64,000 nt of DNA from Rhizobium sp. FKL33 (GTDB lineage: Bacteria; Pseudomonadota; Alphaproteobacteria; Rhizobiales; Rhizobiaceae). The translations under genes and the position numbers were made by a program. The stretch lies in contig NZ_STFX01000009.1 of assembly GCF_005222915.1 (NCBI RefSeq), forward strand, positions 158,605 through 222,604, in the 5' to 3' direction. Shown piece by piece: positions 1-7,438 of this stretch (positions are counted from its first letter, which is position 1; the number at the start of each line of letters is the position of its first letter). The notes under the pieces are model-generated. The model made no database searches, had not been told where the DNA came from, and saw only the letters and a program-made list of their open reading frames with translations.

Positions 1-697
1 GAAGAGACTGCTCGGGCTGTTCCGCAACGAAACTCTGTTCGGCTTCCGCCGGCTGTTCGGGATAATAGGGTTCGGTCGGCGCGATGAATGCGTCCGCGGA
101 GGCCGGGTGATCGACCGTCTCGGCGGTGAACGGCTGTTCGGCGGGATATTCGTCCACCGCCTCGGGCTGCGCCTCTTCGACCCTCGCTTCGATCGGCTCG
201 GGAGAAACGGGTTCCGCCTGTTCGACAGTTTCGACGACGGCAGGCTCAGCCTGCTCCTCGGCATAGACTGTTTCCGGCTCGGCAGAGACGGCAGCTGGTT
301 GTTCTTCGACGACAGGCTCGTAGACGTCCTGCTCGGGAGCAGCCTCAGGGGCTGGCTCCGGCTGAGGCTCAACCGCCGGTTCGGGCGCCGCAGCGATCGG
401 CTCCGGCCCATGTTCCGGCTCCGCTTCGATGAATCTTTCAGGCTCCGGCTGAGGCGCGGCTTCTTCGACCGGCTCCGGCGGCAGGGCCTCGGCGTAGTCG
501 GCCTCGACTTCGCGAATCGCCGCGTCCAGCTTGTCGAGTTGACGCTGGAACATGCTTTCCGGCGGGCGGGGCTTCATGTTTTCGAGTTGCCGCACCACCG
601 CGCTGCGCGCGCGGTCATAGACCTTCACGCGCATTTCAGGTGTGTTTTCGCTCAGCCCGTCAACGGCTCGCCGGATAACTGCAATAAAATCGGCCAT
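1..697 (-). CDS. Conserved hypothetical protein with A/P/E-rich tail (partial)
   Basis: Reverse-strand frame from an ATG at 697 that is still open at the window edge, so the C-terminus is missing. A GAGAAAG purine run lies just upstream of the ATG. The first ~60 residues look like a small folded domain (begins MADFIAVIRRAVDGL, with a motif ARSAVVRQLENMKPRPPE at about residues 30-47). The rest is a long low-complexity stretch of Ala, Pro, Glu and Val with many EPEP and AEP-type units. A similar conserved N-terminus followed by an acidic proline-rich linker occurs in rhizobial hypothetical proteins encoded beside purA, often with a membrane-anchored part beyond. It lies 59 bases downstream of purA on the same strand, separated by a strong palindrome. 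Function unknown. Confidence 0.75.
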   Translation of the reverse strand, partial: MADFIAVIRRAVDGLSENTPEMRVKVYDRARSAVVRQLENMKPRPPESMFQRQLDKLDAAIREVEADYAEALPPEPVEEAAPQPEPERFIEAEPEHGPEPIAAAPEPAVEPQPEPAPEAAPEQDVYEPVVEEQPAAVSAEPETVYAEEQAEPAVVETVEQAEPVSPEPIEARVEEAQPEAVDEYPAEQPFTAETVDHPASADAFIAPTEPYYPEQPAEAEQSFVAEQPEQSL

Positions 698-716
698 TCG
701 ATCTTTCTCAAAACCT

Positions 717-750
717 CAGGGCCCGAATGGAGCGCTCCATTCCGGCCCTG
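717..750 (-). terminator. 34-base near-perfect palindrome after purA
   Basis: Two 17-base arms abut at 733/734 and pair with a single mismatch (724 against 743). The structure begins 7 bases past the purA stop and ends about 20 bases before the downstream ATG. There is only a short T run (GGTTTTGAG on the reverse strand), so it may be a weak terminator, a partial read-through point or an mRNA 3'-end stabiliser. Confidence 0.55.
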
Positions 751-756
751 CCGGGA

Positions 757-2055
757 TTAGTCTTCAAAAGGATCCGTCACCAAAATCGTGTCGTCGCGTT
801 CGGGACTGGTCGACAGAAGCGAGACCGGAGCTCCGATGAGTTCTTCCACCTGCCGAACATATTTGATCGCCTGGGCGGGCAGATCGGCCCATTTCCGGGC
901 CCCGACGGTCGATTCCTTCCATCCTTCCAGCGTTATGTAGACAGGCTGGATCCGGGCTTGCGCCGCCTGTCCTGCCGGAAGGTGGTCGATTTCCACGCCG
1001 TCAAGCGTGTAACCGGTGCAGATCTTCAGTTCATCCAGCCCGTCGAGCACGTCGAGCTTGGTGAGCGCGATGCCGGTGATGCCGTTGGTGGCCACGGATT
1101 GGCGCACCAGGGCGGCGTCGAACCAACCGCAACGTCTCTTTCTACCGGTAACTGTGCCGAATTCATGACCGCGTTCGCCGAGGAACTGGCCGATCTCATC
1201 CTTGAGCTCGGTGGGGAAGGGGCCTTCGCCGACGCGGGTCGTGTAGGCCTTGGTGATTCCGAGCACGTAGTTCAGCGAGCCGGGACCCATGCCGGAGCCG
1301 GCGGCGGCCTGGCCGGCGACCGTGTTGGACGAGGTCACGAAGGGATAGGTGCCATGGTCGACGTCGAGCAGCGTGCCCTGCGCGCCTTCGAACAGGATGC
1401 GGGCGCCCTTGCGGCGCTCGCGGTCGAGCAGCGCCCAGACGGTGTCGGAGAAGGGCAGGATCTTTTCGGCGACCGACGTCAACTCAGTCATGATCGCCTC
1501 ATGGCTGACTTCCTTTTCGCCCAGGCCCCGGCGCAGCGCATTATGATGCGTCAGCAGGCGGTCGACCTTCGCGCCGAGCGAGCCGGGATCGGCGAGGTCG
1601 GTGACGCGGATGGCGCGGCGACCGACCTTGTCTTCATAAGCCGGGCCGATGCCGCGACGGGTGGTGCCGATCTTGGTGCCGGAATTGGAAGCGGCGTCCT
1701 CGCGGATGCCGTCGAGTTCGCGATGCAGCGAGAGAATCAGGGTCGCATTGTCGGCGACGCGCAGGTTCTCGGGGGTGATCGCCACGCCCTGGGCGGCAAG
1801 CTTGTCGATTTCAGCGACCAGCGCATGCGGATCGATGACCACGCCATTGCCGATGATGGCGAGCTTGCCGGGACGCACGACGCCCGACGGAAGCAGCGAG
1901 AGCTTGTAGCTCACGCCGTCGATGACGAGCGTATGGCCGGCATTGTGACCGCCCTGGAAGCGGACCACGATGTCCGCGCGTTCCGAAAGCCAGTCGACAA
2001 TCTTGCCCTTGCCTTCGTCACCCCATTGGGAGCCCACCACCACTACGTTCGCCAT
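757..2055 (-). CDS. purA: Adenylosuccinate synthetase
   Basis: Cytosolic enzyme of AMP synthesis: joins IMP and aspartate using GTP to give adenylosuccinate. The 432 residues are the normal bacterial length. The N-terminus carries [11 protein letters not shown] (residues 8-18), which holds the catalytic Asp13, and GGHNAGHT (35-42) with His41. Later family blocks visible include [28 protein letters not shown] and [10 protein letters not shown]. It ends in DPFED. A DMT exporter starts 178 bases away on the opposite strand, so purA has its own promoter in that gap. Identification is certain from the motifs. Confidence 0.98.
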   Translation of the reverse strand: MANVVVVGSQWGDEGKGKIVDWLSERADIVVRFQGGHNAGHTLVIDGVSYKLSLLPSGVVRPGKLAIIGNGVVIDPHALVAEIDKLAAQGVAITPENLRVADNATLILSLHRELDGIREDAASNSGTKIGTTRRGIGPAYEDKVGRRAIRVTDLADPGSLGAKVDRLLTHHNALRRGLGEKEVSHEAIMTELTSVAEKILPFSDTVWALLDRERRKGARILFEGAQGTLLDVDHGTYPFVTSSNTVAGQAAAGSGMGPGSLNYVLGITKAYTTRVGEGPFPTELKDEIGQFLGERGHEFGTVTGRKRRCGWFDAALVRQSVATNGITGIALTKLDVLDGLDELKICTGYTLDGVEIDHLPAGQAAQARIQPVYITLEGWKESTVGARKWADLPAQAIKYVRQVEELIGAPVSLLSTSPERDDTILVTDPFED

Positions 2056-2233
2056 AAGATCTGTCCTGTTTCCTTACCCGGACCTCTGCTGCAGCGGGTC
2101 CAAACCCGCGCACATATACTGGGTTCAATTCAGGAATGCGACCCGGAATTTGCACTGATTTCGGCTTTTTGCATGGAGTTGGCCGGCAAGGGCGGCTAAA
2201 GGACAGGCGCGACCGTTGCGAAAGACATAAGCC

Positions 2234-3118
2234 ATGCCTGCCCATCTCAAAGCCTATCTTTTCCTGATCATCACCACATTCGGATGGGCCGGCAATGCGG
2301 TGATCGCCAAATTCGCCGTCGGTCATGTCGGGCCTTTCACGCTGTCCGGCGCGCGCTGGACCATCGCCTTTGTGCTGATCATGCTGATCTCCGCACCGCA
2401 AGTCCGCCGCGACTGGCCGCTGATCCGGGCGAATCTGCCATTGCTTCTCGGCTTCGGGGCGGCGGGCTTCGCCGGCTTCAACGCCTTTCTCTATTCCGCG
2501 CTTCAATACACCTCGGCCATCAATTGCGTGGTGGAGCAGGCGGGCATTCCGGGCGTCATCTTCATCGCCAATTTCATCCTGTTCCGCACCAAGGTGGCCT
2601 GGGCGCAGGTGCTCGGCTTTTCGATCACGCTGCTCGGCGTCGCCATCACCGCCACCCACGGCGATCTCGGCTCGATCCTGTCGCTGGATCTCAATTTCGG
2701 CGACGGGTTGATGATGGTCGCCGTGCTGCTCTATGCCGGCTACACGGTGGCCCTGCGCTGGAAACCCGATATTCATTGGAAGAGCCTGATGGCCGCCTCG
2801 GCGCTCGGCGCGATGCTGGCGTCGGCGCCTTTGGCGCTGCACGAATTCGCGTCGCCCGGCTTCATCATGCCGGATGCGATCGGCTGGGCGGCGATTCTCT
2901 ATACCGGCACCATTCCGTCGCTCGTTTCGCAAATCCTCTATGTCCGCGGCGTGGAACTGATCGGGCCGAATAGGGCAGGGCTGTTCATCAACGCCATTCC
3001 CGCTTTCGGCACTGTGATGTCGGCGCTGTTTCTCAAGGAGCCGCTGATGACCTTCCACATCATCGCGCTGTGCATGGTGCTGAGTGGCATCGCGATTGCA
3101 GAAAAGGGACGCAAATGA
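2234..3118 (+). CDS. EamA/DMT-family exporter
   Basis: Inner-membrane drug/metabolite transporter of 294 residues with about ten hydrophobic helices arranged as two EamA repeats. The first starts with FGWAGNAVIAKFAVGHVGP (about residues 17-35), the typical first-helix signature of the family. The second repeat starts near residue 150 (GDGLMMVAVLLYAGYTVAL). The last residues are basic. It overlaps the next gene by an ATGA junction, so the two are co-transcribed. The substrate cannot be read from sequence; amino acids or other small metabolites are usual for this family. Confidence 0.9.
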   Translation: MPAHLKAYLFLIITTFGWAGNAVIAKFAVGHVGPFTLSGARWTIAFVLIMLISAPQVRRDWPLIRANLPLLLGFGAAGFAGFNAFLYSALQYTSAINCVVEQAGIPGVIFIANFILFRTKVAWAQVLGFSITLLGVAITATHGDLGSILSLDLNFGDGLMMVAVLLYAGYTVALRWKPDIHWKSLMAASALGAMLASAPLALHEFASPGFIMPDAIGWAAILYTGTIPSLVSQILYVRGVELIGPNRAGLFINAIPAFGTVMSALFLKEPLMTFHIIALCMVLSGIAIAEKGRK

Positions 3119-3567
3119 AGCGGTGGGCGGCTCTCGCGCTGATCGTCGCGGCCGCCGTGTCCTTCGCCTTTGGCGTCAGCCTGCCGCTGATGACGTTCGA
3201 AAAGCTCTACTTTTTCAGCGAAGATCCGTCGCTGCTCGACCTCGTCGCCAGCCTCATCGAGGCCGGGGATGTGGTCCTCGCGCTGGTCGTCGCTCTCGTT
3301 TCGCTGGTCTTTCCTGTCTTTAAGATGGCGGCGGTGGCGGCCGAAGCGCTCTGGCCGGAGCGACCGCGCGGAGTGGCGGCCCGGCTCGTGCCGATGCTGG
3401 GAAAGTGGTCGCTGATGGATGTGCTGCTCGTGGCGATCGTGATTGCGGCTGCCAAGACATCAGGGCTCGCCGAGGCGTTCAGCCAGCCGGGCCTCTGGTT
3501 CTATGCCGGCTCCACGCTCGCTGTCTCCGCCGCGCAAGCGCTGCTCGCGCGACGGAGCAAGGGTTGA
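3115..3567 (+). CDS. PqiA-domain (paraquat-inducible protein A-like) membrane protein
   Basis: A 150-residue membrane protein with about four hydrophobic helices. The start is taken as the ATG at 3115 because it overlaps the upstream stop as ATGA and gives a clean N-terminal helix. Sequence features typical of a half-length PqiA domain are LPLMTFEKLYFF after helix 1, a central SLVFPVFKMAAV helix and GKWSLMDVLLVAIVI. PqiA proteins take part in envelope lipid transport with MCE proteins, but no MCE partner is encoded here. It is in an operon with the DMT exporter and ends 6 bases before the convergent galE stop. Confidence 0.8.
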   Translation: MKRWAALALIVAAAVSFAFGVSLPLMTFEKLYFFSEDPSLLDLVASLIEAGDVVLALVVALVSLVFPVFKMAAVAAEALWPERPRGVAARLVPMLGKWSLMDVLLVAIVIAAAKTSGLAEAFSQPGLWFYAGSTLAVSAAQALLARRSKG

Positions 3568-3573
3568 CGCTTT

Positions 3574-4566
3574 TCAGCGGTGATTGCGCCTTGCGAGGCT
3601 TGCTTCCCAATCGAGCGCCGTGCGGACGATGAATTCGAGATCGTCGTGCTTGGGCTCCCAGTTCATCTCGCGCATCGCGGTGGCGGGATTGGCGACGATA
3701 CGGACCGCGTCGCCCGGGCGGCGATCGGCGAAGCGGACCTCGAACGGCTTGCCATGCACCTTCTTGACGGTTTCCAGCACCTCAAGAACCGAAAAGCCCT
3801 TGCCGTAGCCGCAATTGGCGACCAGCGAGCCGCCGCCGGCGCGCATGCGCTCCAGCGCTTTCAGATGGGCGTTGGCGAGATCGCTGACATGGATATAGTC
3901 ACGCACGCAGGTGCCGTCGGGGGTCGGATAATCGGTCCCGAAAACGTCGATATGGCTGCGCTTGCCGAGCGCGGCCTCGCCGGCCACCTTGATGAGGTGT
4001 GTGGCGCCAATAGTGGATTGGCCCGTCCGCCCCCGGGGATCTGCGCCGGCGACATTGAAATAGCGCAGCGCCGTATAGGTGAAATCATGCGCCTTGGCGG
4101 TGTCGCGCAGCATGATCTCGGTCATCAGCTTGGAGGAGCCGTAGGGAGATTCCGGATTGAGACGGGCGTCCTCGGTGACGGGATCGACGCCTTCGGGGGT
4201 GCCATAAACAGCGGCCGTCGAAGAGAAGACGAAGTGCGGCACGCCGTATTTAACCGCTGCGGCGATCAGCGCGCGGGATTTCACGGTGTTGTTCTCGTAA
4301 TACATCAGCGGATTGGCGACCGATTCCGGCACGATGATCGATCCGGCGAAATGGATGATCGCGTCGATCTTGTTTTCGGAGAAGATCTTCTCATGCAGCG
4401 TCTCGTCGGCGATGTCGCCTTCATAGAGCTTCGCTTCCGGCGGGATCGCCCAGCGGAAGCCGGTCGAGAGCCGGTCGAGCACGGCGACATCCTCGCCGGC
4501 GTCCAATAGCGCCCAGACCATGTGGCTGCCGATATAGCCCGCGCCGCCCGTAACCAGTACCGTCAT
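3574..4566 (-). CDS. galE: UDP-glucose 4-epimerase
   Basis: Extended short-chain dehydrogenase that interconverts UDP-glucose and UDP-galactose with bound NAD; it supplies galactose for surface polysaccharide. The ATG at 4566 gives MTVLVTGGAGYIGSHMV, placing the NAD-binding GGAGYIGSH motif at the N-terminus; an upstream in-frame start would add an unlikely extension. The catalytic set is visible: SSTAAVYG (Ser region) and YGSSKLMTE (Tyr-x3-Lys) about residues 125-155. RYFNVAGADP and CVRDYIHVSDLA are classic GalE blocks. The length of 330 residues is normal. In rhizobia the orthologue is often called exoB. It could feed the capsule genes encoded about 1.5 kb away. Confidence 0.95.
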   Translation of the reverse strand: MTVLVTGGAGYIGSHMVWALLDAGEDVAVLDRLSTGFRWAIPPEAKLYEGDIADETLHEKIFSENKIDAIIHFAGSIIVPESVANPLMYYENNTVKSRALIAAAVKYGVPHFVFSSTAAVYGTPEGVDPVTEDARLNPESPYGSSKLMTEIMLRDTAKAHDFTYTALRYFNVAGADPRGRTGQSTIGATHLIKVAGEAALGKRSHIDVFGTDYPTPDGTCVRDYIHVSDLANAHLKALERMRAGGGSLVANCGYGKGFSVLEVLETVKKVHGKPFEVRFADRRPGDAVRIVANPATAMREMNWEPKHDDLEFIVRTALDWEASLARRNHR

Positions 4567-4712
4567 GGTGTCTCCGTTCGAAATAAAAGGTCGCGGCGTT
4601 CTAGCGCGTGACGGCAAGGCCGTAAATCTCTGTTATGCACAGCATGCGGAGAATTGGTCGGCTTCGATGCGATTGCCTGTTGCGCGACGTGGCAACGGGC
4701 GTAAATAGGTCC

Positions 4713-5564
4713 ATGACCACATCTTCCTCCATCGACGCGCTCAGCCCGGCCGAACTCGGTCAGTTGATGCATTTCTACGCCGAGTCGGGCGTCGAATGGC
4801 TGTTGGAGGACGAGCCGGTCGACCGTTTTGTCGAATTCGAGCGACAACTCGCCGAGCGCAACCGCGCAACCGCTGGCCGCGAGACAAAAGAAGCGGATGC
4901 GCCATCGCGTGAGCGGAGCCTGGCTGCTCCTGCGTCGATCAAGCCCGCCGCTCTGCCCGATGGTGAAGCTGTGTCGGAGGCGCAACGCATTGCCTCGGCG
5001 GCGCAGTCTGTGGAAGAGCTCATCGAGAACGTCGGGGCGTTCACCGGTTGCAATCTCAGAAACAGCGCGCGGGCGAGCGCCTTTTTCAAAGGCTCGAGCG
5101 GGGCCAGAATTGCGATTGCGGGCGGCTGTCCTGGCCCTGATGACGACCGGCATGGCGCGCCCTTTTCCGGTCCGCATGGCGAGATGCTGGACCGCATGAC
5201 AGCGGCTCTCGGTTGGGGGAGGGACGACATTGCGGTGTTCAACGTCATCCCTTGGCGGCCGCCGGGCAATCGCGCGCCGACGCCTCACGAAGTCGAAATC
5301 TGCCGTCCTTTTTCGACGCGACTCGTCGAACTTCTTCGCCCCAAGGCGCTGCTCAGCATGGGCAATTTCCCGGCGCGATTCTTTTCCGGCTCCCAGGAGA
5401 GTATTCACAGTCTGAGAGGGCGGTGGATTGCGCTAACCGTCGACGGCCAGCCTTTCCCCTTGTTGCCGACATTCCATCCGCAGGACCTGATTTCAGCTCC
5501 TGCCTGCAAGCGTTTGGCCTGGCAGGACCTCCTCAGCTTCAAGGCGCGGCTCGCTGAGCTGTGA
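4713..5564 (+). CDS. Uracil-DNA glycosylase-superfamily protein (divergent)
   Basis: A 283-residue protein with a ~100-residue acidic N-terminal extension and a C-terminal UDG fold of the Fe-S (family 4/5) type. The motif-A region is GGCPGPDDDRHGAPFSG (about 137-153); family-4 enzymes normally have GEAPG-x-x-E/D here. A VFNVIPWRPPGNRAPT block (about 175-190) and an FHPQ motif near 260 complete the fold. The start at 4713 is chosen over one at 4635 because the extra residues look non-coding. Some of the cysteines that bind the cluster in family 4 are present (Cys113, Cys139, Cys197), others are not evident. It may excise uracil from DNA or have lost this activity. Confidence 0.8.
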   Translation: MTTSSSIDALSPAELGQLMHFYAESGVEWLLEDEPVDRFVEFERQLAERNRATAGRETKEADAPSRERSLAAPASIKPAALPDGEAVSEAQRIASAAQSVEELIENVGAFTGCNLRNSARASAFFKGSSGARIAIAGGCPGPDDDRHGAPFSGPHGEMLDRMTAALGWGRDDIAVFNVIPWRPPGNRAPTPHEVEICRPFSTRLVELLRPKALLSMGNFPARFFSGSQESIHSLRGRWIALTVDGQPFPLLPTFHPQDLISAPACKRLAWQDLLSFKARLAEL

Positions 5565-5719
5565 ATTCAGACATGATTGTTGCTGCATTGCAACGCCACA
5601 AGACACAATCGCGTCACCTTGCTCTTGTAAATCCTGCGTAGTTTGAATTTGCTGCGATGCACAATTATCTTTGTGCGTAGCAATGGATTCGGGCGGGAGG
5701 ACAGGAAAGGAAGGCTGCT

Positions 5720-5902
5720 ATGCGCGAACTTCAACGTCCCGTTCACTCGGGTTTCGATACACTCAGGCTCCGGCGGACCGTGGAGGCCAGGCTTGTTCGC
5801 CTGCGTCGCCAGTCATTTCCAGCCAATGAACAGATGACGGCCCTGGCGCTCGAGATGGCCCGCCGTCCCTGCCGGCTGTTCGACCAAGGTTTCTCAAGGT
5901 AG
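5720..5902 (+). CDS. Small basic hypothetical protein
   Basis: A 60-codon frame starting with ATG five bases after a strong GGAAGG ribosome-binding site (5709-5714). The product is arginine-rich (RLRRTVEARLVRLRRQ at about residues 16-31) and predicted helical, with one cysteine and no signal peptide. I do not recognise the family. The good ribosome-binding site and isolated position in a long gap favour a real small gene; the rather random composition counts against it. Confidence 0.4.
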   Translation: MRELQRPVHSGFDTLRLRRTVEARLVRLRRQSFPANEQMTALALEMARRPCRLFDQGFSR

Positions 5903-6082
5903 GAAACCATAGGCAACAAAAAATCAGCTGCGTATCGTGCAAGCGCGAATGGACGCTCTTGCAAAAATCGTGACTTCGGCGTTTAACGGGCCGTGCGACG
6001 TTCTGAAGATCTGCTTCGATTAGGGACTGTTTAACGAACTTGTTGCAAAACGGAACGCGACCTGCGGCTTGCCGGACCGAAA

Positions 6083-6103
6083 ATGAACGGTCAGTCCGTT
6101 CAT
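6083..6103. promoter_or_regulatory. Operator-like palindrome upstream of capsule genes
   Basis: A perfect dyad: ATGAACGG, 5-base spacer, CCGTTCAT. It lies about 75-90 bases upstream of the export-lipoprotein start, where a repressor or activator of that promoter would bind. The half-site architecture resembles TetR-family operators, but no regulator gene adjoins it, so the binder is unknown. Confidence 0.5.
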
Positions 6104-6178
6104 GCGACGCCATTTCAGGCGCATCGCGCGGGTGCGGTGAAGGCGGCATGAGAAGCCGCCGGAGGGAATTTGAGTGAA

Positions 6179-7390
6179 ATGCGTCAGACGCTAATGTATT
6201 CCTCGAACATGCGCTTGTTTGCGAAAGTGTCCGCCCTGACGCTGATCGCGGCTTCCATATCCATCACATCGGGCTGTTCGGCCGTCCCCAGCAATGGCCC
6301 GCTGGCGGTTGAAGTCAACAATTCCGGAGCGTCCAGTTCGGCTTACGAGTTGCCCAAGACCAACATCGTATTCGATGTTGTCAGCGTCGATCAGCGTGTC
6401 GCCAATTCCGTGACGACGCTCGGCACGCCGTCTCTCGTGCGGACCTTTGGCGTTGGCGGGTCAACCGGCCAGCCCGTGATCGGCGTCGGCGACGAGTTGC
6501 AGATCACCATTTTCGAAGCCGGCGCGGACGGGTTGTTCTCGACGTCCGAGCGCAAGCAGACAACGATCCCGGTTGTCGTTCAGCCTGACGGCCATGGGCA
6601 GATCCCCTATGCCGGTTCCGTGCGGTTCGCCGGCAAGACACTGGAAGGCGCGCGCGAGGAAATCGCTGCTGCGCTGAAGGCCAAGGCGGTTGAGCCCGAT
6701 GTGATCGTCGGCATGAGCAAGAACACCTCGCGCACCGCATCCGTGCAGGGGGCAGTCAACCAGCCGAATATCATCCAGATCGGTTTGTCGCCTCTGCCTT
6801 TGACGAGCGCAATCGCCATGGCCGGCGGCGCGTCAAAACCCTCTTACGACACTTATGTCACGGTGACGCGCGGCAGAAAGTCGGGGACCGTCCTGCTGCA
6901 AAGCATCATCGACAATCCCAAGGATGATATCAACATCAGTCCGCGCGACAAAATCTTCCTGACCTACGATCCTCAGAGCTTCACGGTGCTTGGATCAACG
7001 GAAAAATCCGGGAAGATTCCGTTCTCTGCAAGCTCCATCAGCCTGGTGGAGGCGACGGCCATGGCGGGCGGCGCCAAGCTCGCGATTGCGGATCCGGCGG
7101 GTTACTTCATTTTCCGCTACGAGAGCGAAGCCGTTTATCGAGAAGTTGTCGGCGAGAGCCGGTTCCGCCAGTTGTTGTCCAAGGGCATGATGGCCAACAA
7201 GGATGGACGCTATCCGATTGTCTATCGGATCGACATGAACGATCCGCAGAGCTACATCGTGACTCAGTCCTTCCCGGTGCGGAACAAGGACGTCCTCTAT
7301 CTGTCTCGCCATCCTTCGACCGATTTCGCCGTGTTTGTTCGCATGATCGGCGGCCCGATAGGCGTCGCACGGAACGTTCAGAAGCTGTAA
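6179..7390 (+). CDS. Polysaccharide export outer-membrane lipoprotein (Wza/KpsD type)
   Basis: Outer-membrane component of capsule or exopolysaccharide export. The N-terminus has a hydrophobic signal segment ending in a lipobox (SITSGC, about residue 32), so it is probably a lipoprotein. A Poly_export domain follows (IGVGDELQITIFEAG, then VQPDGHGQIPYAGSVRFAGKTLEGA) and two SLBB-like repeats (SVQGAVNQPNIIQIG and FTVLGSTEKSGKIPF). I used the ATG at 6179; a TTG at 6170 only three bases after the GGAGGG site (6161-6166) is the alternative. A hairpin separates it from kpsC, with which it is likely transcribed. No KpsMT ABC transporter lies in the window. Confidence 0.9.
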   Translation: MRQTLMYSSNMRLFAKVSALTLIAASISITSGCSAVPSNGPLAVEVNNSGASSSAYELPKTNIVFDVVSVDQRVANSVTTLGTPSLVRTFGVGGSTGQPVIGVGDELQITIFEAGADGLFSTSERKQTTIPVVVQPDGHGQIPYAGSVRFAGKTLEGAREEIAAALKAKAVEPDVIVGMSKNTSRTASVQGAVNQPNIIQIGLSPLPLTSAIAMAGGASKPSYDTYVTVTRGRKSGTVLLQSIIDNPKDDINISPRDKIFLTYDPQSFTVLGSTEKSGKIPFSASSISLVEATAMAGGAKLAIADPAGYFIFRYESEAVYREVVGESRFRQLLSKGMMANKDGRYPIVYRIDMNDPQSYIVTQSFPVRNKDVLYLSRHPSTDFAVFVRMIGGPIGVARNVQKL

Positions 7391-7398
7391 AAGGGCGC

Positions 7399-7420
7399 AA
7401 ACGCGGCGAAACCGCGTTTT
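7399..7420 (+). terminator. Hairpin between export lipoprotein and kpsC
   Basis: Perfect 8-base stem (AAACGCGG/CCGCGTTT) with a 5-base loop, ending in TTTT. It sits 9 bases after one stop and about 19 bases before the next start. It could terminate part of the transcripts and set a ratio between lipoprotein and KpsC. Confidence 0.55.
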
Positions 7421-7438
7421 CTGGCGTCAAGGGATCGA

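Larger units (their letters stand above)
5565..6169. other. 605-base AT-richer intergenic region before the capsule genes
   Basis: This gap has visibly lower GC than its flanks. It holds one plausible 60-codon gene (5720-5902), a perfect 8-base dyad (6083-6103) that could be an operator for the capsule genes, and otherwise nothing that I can assign. A possible sRNA in the remainder cannot be judged by eye. Confidence 0.6.

Noticed and set aside
727-2199. 490-codon forward frame over purA
   Set aside because: It is the antisense shadow of purA; the reverse strand has all the catalytic motifs, and the forward translation is low-complexity.
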